A DNA stretch of 64,000 bases, from the NCBI GenBank assembly GCA_019307945.1, contig JAFDIS010000004.1, positions 20,157-84,156 of the forward strand. The letters run 5' to 3'. The notes beneath the pieces were generated by a model, which saw nothing but the letters and a program-made list of their open reading frames with translations, was not told where the DNA came from and did not search any database. Shown piece after piece: positions 7,708 through 15,827 of this stretch (positions within the stretch are counted from its first letter, which is position 1; each line of letters starts with the position of its first letter). Made by a program: the position numbers and the translations under genes. The stretch is from Deltaproteobacteria bacterium (GTDB lineage Bacteria; Desulfobacterota; DSM-4660; Desulfatiglandales; Desulfatiglandaceae).

Positions 7708-8883
7708 ATGCCGTTTCATTTCAAAATTTTCGTCACCCTCTTCATGGCGATCTTCGTCACCACCACGGGGGCCGGGCTGGTAGCCCCGCTCCTTCCCATC
7801 TACGCCCATACCCTCGGGGCGGGAAGTTTCGAAATCGGTCTCATCTTCGGCTCCTTCTCCCTGACACGAAGCCTTTTCGTACCATATTTCGGGAGACTCT
7901 CGGACCGGAAGGGAAGAAAACAGTTTCTGACATGGGGACTCGCCCTGTACTGTTCCCTGTCTGTACTCTACGCCCTCTCGCGTCAGGTGGAGGCCCTGAT
8001 ACTCATCAGGATGGGCCAGGGATTTGCCTCTGCAATGATCCTGCCGGTGGCACAGGCCTTTGTGGGGGAAATCACGCCTCTCGGAAAAGAAGGACGTCTC
8101 ATGGGTCTTTTCAACCTCTCCCTCTTCGGCGGCCTCAGCCTGGGGCCGGTGCTGGGCGGAATGGTCCGGGACACGTTGGGCATGGAGGCGGCCTTCCTGG
8201 CAATGGGGGCCCTGGCCCTGATGGGTTTTCTCCTCTGCCTGATTTTCTTGCCCGCCCGCGGGGCGCACCGCAAACCCGGAAGCGTATCGCGGACCGGGGT
8301 GCCGCAGGGGTATCTGGTCCTCCTTAGAAACCCCACCCTGGCCGCGCTTTTCATCTTCCGGGTCTGCTTCACCACCTGCGTGGGCATGACATGGACCTTC
8401 ATCCCCTATCTGGCGGGCACGACGCTCGGTCTGTCGAGCACCGCCATCGGTGTGGTGGTGATGGTGAACGTCCTCATCGCGGGCTCCCTGCAGGCGCCCA
8501 TGGGATACGTCGCAGACCGTTACAACAAGACCCTGCTGGTGGTGGGGGGAGGGATTGCGGGAGCCGGGGCCATGCTCTGGTTCAACCTGGCCGGATCCTT
8601 CCGGGATCTCTTCCTGGCCAACGCCTTTTTTGGAATGGCGGGGGGCGTCTCACTTCCCGCCCTCATGGCCCTGGGAGTGGTGCAGGGCAGAAGTTCCGGG
8701 TCCATGGGCGCCGTCATGGGGTTACTGGCCATGGCCCACAGCGTGGGCATGCTTGCGGGTCCCCTGGTGGCGGGTGCCTTGCTGGACCTGACCTCTTTCA
8801 CAGTGATTTTCGGCCTGGGGGCTGGTATCATGTTTCTGGGAACCGCGATCTTCCTGGTCTGCCGCCCTGCTTCAGGACCCTAA
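7708..8883 (+). CDS. MFS family drug/metabolite exporter
   Basis: Twelve-segment major facilitator, 391 residues, in the inner membrane. The N-terminal helix (FVTLFMAIFVTTTGAGLVAPLLP) and motif A between helices 2 and 3 (FGRLSDRKGRKQ) are seen, with motif-C-like glycine-rich helix 5 (GGLSLGPVLGGMV) typical of DHA1 drug:H+ antiporters. A charged central loop near residue 180-205 separates the two halves. The substrate is unknown. It lies 450 bp from panE and 131 bp before the next small gene, so no operon role can be inferred. Confidence 0.88.
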   Translation: MPFHFKIFVTLFMAIFVTTTGAGLVAPLLPIYAHTLGAGSFEIGLIFGSFSLTRSLFVPYFGRLSDRKGRKQFLTWGLALYCSLSVLYALSRQVEALILIRMGQGFASAMILPVAQAFVGEITPLGKEGRLMGLFNLSLFGGLSLGPVLGGMVRDTLGMEAAFLAMGALALMGFLLCLIFLPARGAHRKPGSVSRTGVPQGYLVLLRNPTLAALFIFRVCFTTCVGMTWTFIPYLAGTTLGLSSTAIGVVVMVNVLIAGSLQAPMGYVADRYNKTLLVVGGGIAGAGAMLWFNLAGSFRDLFLANAFFGMAGGVSLPALMALGVVQGRSSGSMGAVMGLLAMAHSVGMLAGPLVAGALLDLTSFTVIFGLGAGIMFLGTAIFLVCRPASGP

Positions 8884-9014
8884 GACCGTGCGGCAACCGC
8901 CCGGCGGCACGAACAAGCCCCCGGAGGACGACAAAGACACCGACTTGTGAAGAACTCCGGGACGCACGCACCGTGGCGCCCCGAATCATGAAACGGAGGA
9001 ACAGGATTCATCCC

Positions 9015-9239
9015 ATGACCGAGCTATCCACCGGGTATATCGAAGTCGATCTCCTTCCCCGGGACGTGGATTCGCCGGATCATCCCGAGGTCAAGAAATT
9101 CCGGCGGATCCTCCAGGAAATAGCCGATGAATACGACTGTTCCATCACCTATTTCGATGTGCACGAGGGCACGGTCACCTTTTCCGTGGACGATGATGCG
9201 GTCATGGCGGAAATCATCCGCATCCTGGAGGAAAAATGA
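9015..9239 (+). CDS. 74-residue conserved-looking protein of unknown function
   Basis: Small acidic soluble protein (starts MTELSTGYIEVDLLP) with an alpha-beta pattern: a helix at about residues 23-40, then two strands (CSITYFDV, TVTFSV) and a C-terminal helix (VMAEIIRILEEK). Its stop overlaps the trmJ start by four bases, indicating coupling. GGAGGA lies 14 bases before this ATG; an in-frame ATG at 8988 would add nine residues but has no ribosome site. I know no family for it. Confidence 0.6.
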   Translation: MTELSTGYIEVDLLPRDVDSPDHPEVKKFRRILQEIADEYDCSITYFDVHEGTVTFSVDDDAVMAEIIRILEEK

Positions 9240-10060
9240 GTTGCCTCCCTCCCCCCGGACCCGGCGATCGAAAGAAAGCCGTTGGCAGGGTGAACCTTGA
9301 AAACGTGGCCGTGGTCCTGGCGCAGCCTCAGATCCCGGAAAACATCGGCTCCGCGGCCAGGGCGGCCCACAACATGGGGATCGGCCGCCTCGTTGTGGTC
9401 GATCCCAAGAATTGCGACCTGAGCCGCATCGTCAAGACCGCCACAGGCACGAGCATCGACCTGGTGGAGCGCATGGAGGTGTATGAGGACCTCAAGGAGG
9501 CCCTGGGTCCCTTCCAGTACGTGGCGGGTACCACGGCGCGCATCGGCTCCCTGCGCCCCGCTCTCACCACGCCCCGCAGGCTCGCCATGGACCTGATCTC
9601 CATTTCCCGGGAAAACCTGGTGGCGCTCCTGTTCGGCCCCGAGGACCGCGGTCTGTCAAACGAACAACTCCGCTATTGCCACACCATCACCCATATCCCC
9701 ACCGCCGATTTTCGTTCCCTGAACCTGGCCCAGGCCGTGATGATCCTGTGCTACGAGATCTTTCTCGCATCCGCGGACCCGCCCCAGCCTCCCAGCCCCC
9801 GCCTGGCGAATAAATTCGAACTGGAAGGCATGTACGAGCACTTGAAAACCGTGCTCACGCGCATCGGCTTCCTTGACCCCCAGAACCCGGAGCACTGGAT
9901 GCTCAACATCCGCAGGTTCTTGAGCCGGGTTCCACTCAGGGCCAGGGAGGTGCGGGTCATCAGGGGTATCTGCCGGCAGATGGACTGGTATGCCAGGCAA
10001 CTGGAAAAGAAGAAACGAGATCAGGCCTCCCCGCCTTCAGACCCCGCCATGCGGACATAG
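9236..10060 (+). CDS. trmJ: tRNA (cytidine/uridine-2'-O-)-methyltransferase TrmJ-like
   Basis: SPOUT-family methyltransferase that uses S-adenosylmethionine to methylate ribose, most likely at tRNA position 32. The three knot motifs are present: PQIPENIGSAARAAHNMG near residue 31, LFGPEDRGLSNEQL near 128 and SLNLAQAVMILCYE near 162. Length 274 includes an extra C-terminal helical segment, as in TrmJ. Starts within the preceding small gene (ATGA overlap). Its last 40 bases overlap the 3' end of the convergent panP-like gene. TrmH-family enzymes with another target are the alternative. Confidence 0.85.
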   Translation: MSCLPPPGPGDRKKAVGRVNLENVAVVLAQPQIPENIGSAARAAHNMGIGRLVVVDPKNCDLSRIVKTATGTSIDLVERMEVYEDLKEALGPFQYVAGTTARIGSLRPALTTPRRLAMDLISISRENLVALLFGPEDRGLSNEQLRYCHTITHIPTADFRSLNLAQAVMILCYEIFLASADPPQPPSPRLANKFELEGMYEHLKTVLTRIGFLDPQNPEHWMLNIRRFLSRVPLRAREVRVIRGICRQMDWYARQLEKKKRDQASPPSDPAMRT

Positions 10061-11730
10061 GCCGTGCGGAACTCGGGCCACAGCTCCAGGCCCAGACGGT
10101 TCTGGGTCGCCATTACCGTGTCGAGTGCCGTGCGGTCCGTGAGGGGATTGATGAGAACCGCCCGCAGGACCACGATGGACTGCGGCCTGTAGCGGGTGGA
10201 CTCCAGGGTCGTCCTGGACACGAAGGTGGTATCGTCCGTCCTGAGGGCCTTGTGCAGTTTCACGTTGAGGGCGTTGACGATAGTGTTGACCTTCTTGATC
10301 CTGCCTTCCAGCTCGCGGGCCCGGTTCCTCTCCTTTGCCCCGGCTCGCTCGTCGAGCCAGGCGCCCAACCGATCCCGCACCTCGGCGGGGATGAAACGGT
10401 AGTTAAGGATGAAGAGTTCGGGATGGTTGAGGATCTCGAAATTCCCGCAGGTCTCGAGCATTTCGCGGAAGGCGTCCGTGGTCTCCTTGGCATGCCTGAA
10501 AAGGAGGCCGTAACCCTCGCGACCGATGATCTTCAGGGCCGCCCACGGCTTGAGGGAGGCAAAGGGCCTTGAACCCTCCACCGTGAATCTACCCGTATCC
10601 ACGGAATTGCGACGGATGATGTACCGGGAAGAATGACGGATGGTGTTGAGGTCCCTTTCGTTTCGAAACAAGACCACACCCATGCTCATGGGACAATAGA
10701 GCAACTTGTGGGCGTCGATAGACACGCTGTCGGCCCTTTCGATCCCCCGGAAAAGGTGACGGTATTCTTCCACCAGGAGTGCCGATCCCCCCCAGCAGGC
10801 ATCCACGTGGAAGTGGGCCCCCGCCTCAGCGGCGATCCCTCCCACGGCCTCCAGATCATCGATGTTGCCCGTCTCGGTGGTCCCGGCTATGCCCACCACC
10901 GCGATGATCTTGGACCGCTCACCGTCCCTGCCCTCCTGAAGCCTCCGGACCCTCCTTTCGAGCTTTTTGATGTCCATGCGGTTTTGCCCGTCCACCGGCA
11001 CGGTAATCACGTTTTCCTCCCCCAGGCCCAGGAGGTTGGCGGCCTTGCGGATGGAATAATGTCCCCGCGCCGATACGAGCACCACGCCCCGGGTGTAACC
11101 GTAGTGGCGGAGGGCCCGCCCCACCCCTGCGACCCGGAGCCCGGGGAAGTCCCCATCCGGTGGAAAGGCCTTTTCCCGTGCCACCAGGAAGGCGGTGAAG
11201 TTGGCCAGGGTCCCGTCGGAGGTGACGTTGCCCAGGGCCACCCTGGGGTTCTGGATGTTCTTCTCGTAAAAGCGGTCCGTCCGGCAGAAGACGAGCCGGT
11301 GCATCCACGCAATCAGTTCGCGTTCAACGAAGCTTGAGGCCTTGGCCGTCTCGATCTTGACCTGGTTCTGGTTCAGGGCGGCGATGATCATCTCCAGCAG
11401 GATCATGAAATAGGGAATGGCGCTGGTCATGTGTCCGATGTAATGGGGGCTTCCCACTTTGACCGAGTGATCGATCACCTTGGACTTGATTTCTCCCAGC
11501 ACGTCCTTGATCAGGTGCGGCCCCTCGGGCACGGAGGTCCGGTCGAAGATCCTGCTCAGTTCCGGGAGCGTGATGGCGCTGTGAATTCCGCCCTTTTCCT
11601 GAAAGAAGTCGTGGATCATCTCCAACAGTTCGTTGCCGAACTCGATGAACTTGTCGGGCGAGTCCGGCATGATGAACAGCTTGCGCAGATATTCGAGGTT
11701 CGCCTCGATTCGTCTGGGCTTTCCGGTCAT
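10021..11730 (-). CDS. panP: PLP-dependent decarboxylase, putative aspartate 1-decarboxylase PanP
   Basis: Group II pyridoxal-phosphate decarboxylase, 569 residues. The PLP lysine is in SVSIDAHKLLYCPMS near residue 335, preceded by the cofactor-binding HVDACWGGS near 305 and the TSDGTLANFTAF region near 167. Full length and features fit the family proposed to replace pyruvoyl PanD and make beta-alanine from aspartate in proteobacteria; glutamate or tyrosine decarboxylases are alternatives. The start at 11730 overlaps the YrdC gene by four bases; the longer open frame upstream is only that gene's shadow. With panB and panE 3-6 kb away it could complete pantothenate synthesis. The 3' end overlaps trmJ tail to tail. 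Confidence 0.8.
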   Translation of the reverse strand: MTGKPRRIEANLEYLRKLFIMPDSPDKFIEFGNELLEMIHDFFQEKGGIHSAITLPELSRIFDRTSVPEGPHLIKDVLGEIKSKVIDHSVKVGSPHYIGHMTSAIPYFMILLEMIIAALNQNQVKIETAKASSFVERELIAWMHRLVFCRTDRFYEKNIQNPRVALGNVTSDGTLANFTAFLVAREKAFPPDGDFPGLRVAGVGRALRHYGYTRGVVLVSARGHYSIRKAANLLGLGEENVITVPVDGQNRMDIKKLERRVRRLQEGRDGERSKIIAVVGIAGTTETGNIDDLEAVGGIAAEAGAHFHVDACWGGSALLVEEYRHLFRGIERADSVSIDAHKLLYCPMSMGVVLFRNERDLNTIRHSSRYIIRRNSVDTGRFTVEGSRPFASLKPWAALKIIGREGYGLLFRHAKETTDAFREMLETCGNFEILNHPELFILNYRFIPAEVRDRLGAWLDERAGAKERNRARELEGRIKKVNTIVNALNVKLHKALRTDDTTFVSRTTLESTRYRPQSIVVLRAVLINPLTDRTALDTVMATQNRLGLELWPEFRTAYVRMAGSEGGEA

Positions 11731-12422
11731 CTGATCTTTTCCACCGGGTCCCCGGCGGCTCCCGCCTTCCGGAGATAAGGTTGTAACGCCTCCGCCGTTA
11801 TCATACCCTCGCGCAGGATCCGGGGCGGCGACACACTGACATCCAGGACGGTGGAGGGAGATCGGCCCGGTGTCTCGCCCCCGTCGAGCACCAGATCCAG
11901 CCGCGCTCCCAGCGCACTGAGGACTCCCCGGGCGCTCCTGCAGGGGGGCATGCCGGAGATATTGGCGCTGGTCCCGGTGACGGCCCCGCCGAAGGCCGTG
12001 CAAAGCCCCCGTGCAAGGGTGTGGCTCGATACCCTGACACCGATCTTTCCGCTCCCCGCCGTAAGCAGAGGCGAGATCCCCTCCGCCGCCTCCAGGACGA
12101 GCGTGAGACCTCCCGGCCAAAACCTTTCGGCCAGTTCGTAAGCCAGGAGCGGGACGCGCGCCGCCAGGGCCTCCATGGCCTCGGTGCGGGGGATCAGGAG
12201 CAGGATGGGTCTGCCCTCGGGCCTGCCCTTGGCCCGCATGAGCCTTTCGAGGGCCCCCTGACTTTCAGGGTCCGCTCCCAGCCCGTAAAAAGATTCCGTG
12301 GGATAGGCCACCACTCCGCCCCGGGCCATTACCTGCGCAGCCCGTTCCAGGGCCTCCATCGCGTCGGGGCCCGTCCGCGCGTGGACCACCAGAGGTCGGT
12401 GCCGGGCGTTCAGGTCCTCCAA
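11727..12422 (-). CDS. L-threonylcarbamoyladenylate synthase (YrdC/Sua5 family)
   Basis: Makes threonylcarbamoyl-AMP from threonine, bicarbonate and ATP, the precursor of t6A37 in ANN-decoding tRNAs. Features of the YrdC fold: GGVVAYPTESFYGLGAD near residue 35, KGRPEGRPILLL near 65, FWPGGLTLVL near 100, the SGKIGVRVSSH region near 123 and GTSANISG near 149. At 231 residues it is of the YrdC/YwlC type with only a short tail, lacking the Sua5 domain. Start overlaps purE by 13 bases; stop overlaps panP by four. Confidence 0.92.
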   Translation of the reverse strand: MEDLNARHRPLVVHARTGPDAMEALERAAQVMARGGVVAYPTESFYGLGADPESQGALERLMRAKGRPEGRPILLLIPRTEAMEALAARVPLLAYELAERFWPGGLTLVLEAAEGISPLLTAGSGKIGVRVSSHTLARGLCTAFGGAVTGTSANISGMPPCRSARGVLSALGARLDLVLDGGETPGRSPSTVLDVSVSPPRILREGMITAEALQPYLRKAGAAGDPVEKIR

Positions 12423-12910
12423 GGGTTTTCAGCCTCCAGGACTTTTCGGGTCTGCTCCTCCCGGTAGGCCCTGAGCCTCTCATCGAGGTCAGGGTGAGTC
12501 AGCGACAGGATCTGAGCCGCCAACACCGCCGCGTTCTTCGCTCCGCCCTTTCCAACGGAAACCGTGGCCACGGGCACGCCCGGCGGCATCTGCACCGTTG
12601 CAAGCAGGGCGTCGAAACCCTTCAACGGGGATGAATCGATGGGAACGCCGATGACCGGCCTATGCGTGTGACCCGCCACGAACCCGGCCAGGTGGGCCGC
12701 CCACCCTGCACCGGCGATAAAGACGCGCACACCGCGCGCCTCGGCTTCGGCCACATAGGCCCGGGTCTGATCCGGTGTGCGATGTGCGGAGAGAATTCTC
12801 ACCTCGTGGGGCACCTCCAATGTCTGCAGGAGTTCCACGCATCCCTTCATGACATCAGCGTCCGACGCACTCCCCATGAGGATGGCAACCAAAACCTCTT
12901 TCTTGTCCAT
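12410..12910 (-). CDS. purE: N5-carboxyaminoimidazole ribonucleotide mutase
   Basis: Purine synthesis enzyme converting N5-CAIR to CAIR. The 166-residue protein shows the family signatures [13 protein letters not shown] near residue 10, [13 protein letters not shown] near 36, the [18 protein letters not shown] substrate loop near 66 and [20 protein letters not shown] near 90, ending in the [10 protein letters not shown] helix. No purK lies beside it. It is the second gene of a four-gene minus-strand operon (DUF3786, purE, YrdC, panP). Confidence 0.95.
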   Translation of the reverse strand: MDKKEVLVAILMGSASDADVMKGCVELLQTLEVPHEVRILSAHRTPDQTRAYVAEAEARGVRVFIAGAGWAAHLAGFVAGHTHRPVIGVPIDSSPLKGFDALLATVQMPPGVPVATVSVGKGGAKNAAVLAAQILSLTHPDLDERLRAYREEQTRKVLEAENPWRT

Positions 12911-12958
12911 GATCCGGCTCCTCTCGGCCCCGGGGATGAGGCCCCACTTCCGCGGGAC

Positions 12959-13597
12959 CTACACCTGCCCGGATTTCAATGCACCGACCAGAGGGTATAC
13001 GATCATCCCGGCAAGCCAGGCTATGTCCTCCGCCGACAGGATCTTGATGATGCTCTCATCGAAGAGGAGGTTTCCCTCAGGCGGGAATTCATCGTCTCCC
13101 TCCCACAGGACCAACGCCACCGGGACCCCGGGCAGGGCCTCCACCACAACCCCTTGGTCCCCCTGTTCGAATGGTGTTGCACCGTACAATTTTTGAGCCG
13201 CCGTCGCAAGCTTTTCCGGGCAACCACCGAAGGCCCGGACCAGAGGGGCTTTGGCACGATTCTGAAAGGCCCCCAGGTAGAACCGCCCATCGGGGACCTC
13301 CTGGTAGGAAATCCATCTATGCAGGGGTCCCACATGTTCGGCCCCTTTCAGATAGTGGAGTACGAGGACCTGTTCCTGAATTGGCATCTGAGACCCCGAC
13401 TCGGGGCGTTCCACGCGTATTACCGGCCACGTGACCTTCACCGGTCTTCCGAGGAACCGGAAGGTGACGCTTCGTACCCCGCCTTCCCCCCGCTCGCATC
13501 GGGCTCCCATACGCCCGGCGATCCGCTCCGGGTCGAGCCCCTCGGCATCTTCGCATGCAAGCTCCAGGGCCTTCTTGTAGTCATCCATTCTCGCCAT
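12959..13597 (-). CDS. DUF3786 domain protein
   Basis: A 212-residue soluble protein matching, by recall of the family, DUF3786, which is common in anaerobic deltaproteobacteria and clostridia and often lies near one-carbon or corrinoid genes. The recognisable pattern is a conserved LVLHYLKGA segment near residue 80, WISYQEVPDG near 95 and a C-terminal VALVLWEGDDEFPPEGNLLFDESI region near 162. No catalytic motif is known to me. It heads the purE-YrdC-panP operon, 48 bp before purE. Function unknown. Confidence 0.75.
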   Translation of the reverse strand: MARMDDYKKALELACEDAEGLDPERIAGRMGARCERGEGGVRSVTFRFLGRPVKVTWPVIRVERPESGSQMPIQEQVLVLHYLKGAEHVGPLHRWISYQEVPDGRFYLGAFQNRAKAPLVRAFGGCPEKLATAAQKLYGATPFEQGDQGVVVEALPGVPVALVLWEGDDEFPPEGNLLFDESIIKILSAEDIAWLAGMIVYPLVGALKSGQV

Positions 13598-13828
13598 ACT
13601 GCAGACTGTCTCCTCCCCCCTGGGGAAACCCCCGGCCGTTCATCAGGGTCTACCCCTTTATTCCTCAACTCTCCGGACCTAAGTGCGTACTGATCCACCA
13701 ATCCTATGGTTTTGTGCAATAATCGTGTTATAGTATGGGCCGATCCGACAATTCAAGCACTAGATAAGAAAACCGTGCATCGGGAAGAGGGCCCCTGTGG
13801 CTGTAAACTGAGGGAGGAAGAGCGCCAG

Positions 13829-14551
13829 ATGGCTCGACGGAAAAAGCGGAGGAAAAAGGATTCCACCCCCAAGGCCCGGACACAACGCCCGGTGCGGTTC
13901 AACCCGGCCTTCGAGGGTCTCAAAGGGCTTTCCCTGGCCTCTACGCCCCCCGAAAAAGCGGGGGAAGACGCCGCGCCACCCCAGGAGACCCCGCCCGGCG
14001 ACGAACAGATATTCCTGGACGCCGTCTCGGACGTAGTCCCCATCCGGGACCCGCGTGGACGAGCCGCACCCACTCCCAATCCCCACCTGCGGCCCGGGCA
14101 TCGTGCCCCTGACGATGAACTAGAGACCCTCTCCCGCCTCCAGGACCTGGTGGACGGCGTCACCCAAATGGACATCACCTTCAGCGACGAGTATGTGGAG
14201 GGTTGCGTGCCGGGGTTCAGCCCCCGCCTGATGAAGCGTCTCAAGAGGGGCGAGTTTCCCCTCCAGGCCCACGTGGATCTTCACGGGCTCACCAAGCGTG
14301 AGGCGGCGGTTCGGGTCCGCGAATTCCTGGTCCGGAGCAACCGCCATGGCATGCGATGCGTACTGGTGGTGCATGGCCGGGGACTCAACTCGGAAAACCA
14401 CATGCCGGTCCTGAAGGATCGTCTTCCGGTGTGGTTGAGCCGTGGGCCTGCCGGAAAAATTGTCCTGGCCTTTTGCACGGCCCGTCCTTATGATGGTGGC
14501 ACCGGGGCCCTGTATGTCCTTTTGAGAAAAAGGATCGGCGGGGCCCTCTGA
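13829..14551 (+). CDS. Smr domain protein
   Basis: A 240-residue protein: basic N-terminus (MARRKKRRKKDS), a proline-rich probably disordered region to about residue 100, then a C-terminal Smr domain with the hallmarks LDLHG-like VDLHGLTKREA near 152 and the VVHGRGLNS turn near 180. Smr domains are nucleic-acid-binding or nicking folds, found alone in proteins such as YdaL/SmrA. The ATG at 13829 is preceded by GGGAGG, 11 bases away; an in-frame ATG at 13706 would add 41 residues without a ribosome site. Biological role unresolved. Confidence 0.87.
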   Translation: MARRKKRRKKDSTPKARTQRPVRFNPAFEGLKGLSLASTPPEKAGEDAAPPQETPPGDEQIFLDAVSDVVPIRDPRGRAAPTPNPHLRPGHRAPDDELETLSRLQDLVDGVTQMDITFSDEYVEGCVPGFSPRLMKRLKRGEFPLQAHVDLHGLTKREAAVRVREFLVRSNRHGMRCVLVVHGRGLNSENHMPVLKDRLPVWLSRGPAGKIVLAFCTARPYDGGTGALYVLLRKRIGGAL

Positions 14552-14569
14552 GATGGATCGGAAATTCAC

Positions 14570-14737
14570 ATGTATAACCTGAAATCAGACGGGGTGTTGA
14601 AGACCCCGGCGAGTGCAGGCCAGGCAGAACCGAAGGCGAAAGAGCCGGAGCTTACTATTATGAGCCTGGTTTTACCTGCGCATCAACAAGCGGGGTGGTT
14701 TTTCTACGGCCTGCTTGTGGTAAATAGGCACAAATGA
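14570..14737 (+). CDS. possible 55-residue reading frame, weak
   Basis: Frame starting MYNLKSDGVLKTP and ending VVNRHK lies in the 211-bp gap between the Smr and YchF-like genes. It has a hydrophobic stretch (AGWFFYGLLVV) near its end. No ribosome site precedes it, and a small GC hairpin (CGGGGT with ACCCCG near 14590-14609), possibly the Smr gene's terminator stem, falls inside it. It is listed so the gap is accounted for; it may not be translated. Confidence 0.15.
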   Translation: MYNLKSDGVLKTPASAGQAEPKAKEPELTIMSLVLPAHQQAGWFFYGLLVVNRHK

Positions 14738-14762
14738 GGATGTCAGGGACCTGGAGCACACC

Positions 14763-15809
14763 ATGAAACTGGGAATGGCGGGACTTCCCCTGTCGGGAAA
14801 AAAGACCCTGTTCAAGGCCCTGACGGGGGCAAGGGGGGAAGCCGGGCTGTCCCCGGCGCGGCACGCCGAGTCGAACCTTGCCTCCGTCACGGTGCATGAT
14901 CCTCGTGTGGACCATCTGGCCCGCGTCTACAAGCCCAAAAAAACCACCTATGCCAAGGTGGAATACCTTCTTCCCCCGGAACCCGTCAGGTCCGCGTCCG
15001 ACAAGGGAGAGTCGGGGGTGTGGAACGCATTGCGCACTTGCGACGGCCTTTTGCACGTTATCCGCAACTTCCCGTCGGCAGGGGGCGCCCCCCATAGTCC
15101 GGAACGGGATTTCCGGGACCTGGAAGAAGAGATGATCCTGGTGGACCTCGGGGTGGTGGAAAAGAGGCTCGAGAGGCTGGCCCTGGACCGAAGGCGGGGA
15201 AAGAAGCCCGGGGGTGAAGAACAGGCCTTGCTCGAGGCCTGCCGTGACCGACTCACGGAGGGGCTCCCCCTTCGCAACGACAAGACCCTGGCGGGACACC
15301 CGGCACTGCGGGGTTTTACATTTCTTTCCGCCAAACCCGTCCTGGTCATCTTCAACAACGAGGATGAAGATGAAGCCGCCCCCGCCTGGAGCGATCCCCC
15401 CGAAGGAGTGGACGCATTGGTGGTACGCGCACGGCTGGAAATGGACATCGCCGCAATGGACCCGGACGAGGCCGAGGAATTCCTGGAGGCCTACAACATT
15501 CGGGAATCGGCCCTGGACCGCGTAATCCGCTCCTCTTTCAGGATGCTCCGGCGTATCTCATTCTTCACGGTGGGCTCGGACGAAGTTCGGGCCTGGCCCG
15601 TGACCGAGGGCACATCCGCCGTGGAGGCCGCCGGCACCGTCCATTCGGACATGGCCAAGGGCTTCATCCGGGCCGAAGTGCTCCCCTACGAGGTGTTCAG
15701 GGAATTGGGTTCTTTTCAGGAGGCCAAGAAGGCCGGCCGCCTGCGGCTGGAGGGCAAGGAATACGTGGTTAAGGACGGCGATATCATGCACGTCCGTTTC
15801 AACGTGTAG
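14763..15809 (+). CDS. divergent YchF/Obg-like P-loop protein with TGS-like C-terminus
   Basis: A 348-residue relative of YchF, the ribosome-associated Obg-like ATPase. The P loop is altered (GLPLSGKKTLFKAL instead of GxPNVGKST), followed by the YchF-like DPRVDHLARVYKPKKTTYA segment near 46. Where YchF has the switch II DIAGL motif this protein reads YLLPPEPV, so ordinary GTPase activation is unlikely. The family-typical VEKRLERL helix (about 125) and FNNED base-recognition region (near 200) follow. The end, from about 285, is an intact YchF-like TGS domain (KGFIRAEVLPYEVF, KDGDIMHVRFNV). It lies 19 bp before argC. Confidence 0.8.
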   Translation: MKLGMAGLPLSGKKTLFKALTGARGEAGLSPARHAESNLASVTVHDPRVDHLARVYKPKKTTYAKVEYLLPPEPVRSASDKGESGVWNALRTCDGLLHVIRNFPSAGGAPHSPERDFRDLEEEMILVDLGVVEKRLERLALDRRRGKKPGGEEQALLEACRDRLTEGLPLRNDKTLAGHPALRGFTFLSAKPVLVIFNNEDEDEAAPAWSDPPEGVDALVVRARLEMDIAAMDPDEAEEFLEAYNIRESALDRVIRSSFRMLRRISFFTVGSDEVRAWPVTEGTSAVEAAGTVHSDMAKGFIRAEVLPYEVFRELGSFQEAKKAGRLRLEGKEYVVKDGDIMHVRFNV

Positions 15810-15827
15810 GCGCGGGAGAAGAGGAGG

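Noticed and set aside
11731..12120. N-terminal 130-residue extension of the PLP decarboxylase
   Set aside because: It lies inside the YrdC gene in another frame and has glycine/arginine-rich shadow composition; the ATG at 11730 has the coupled overlap.
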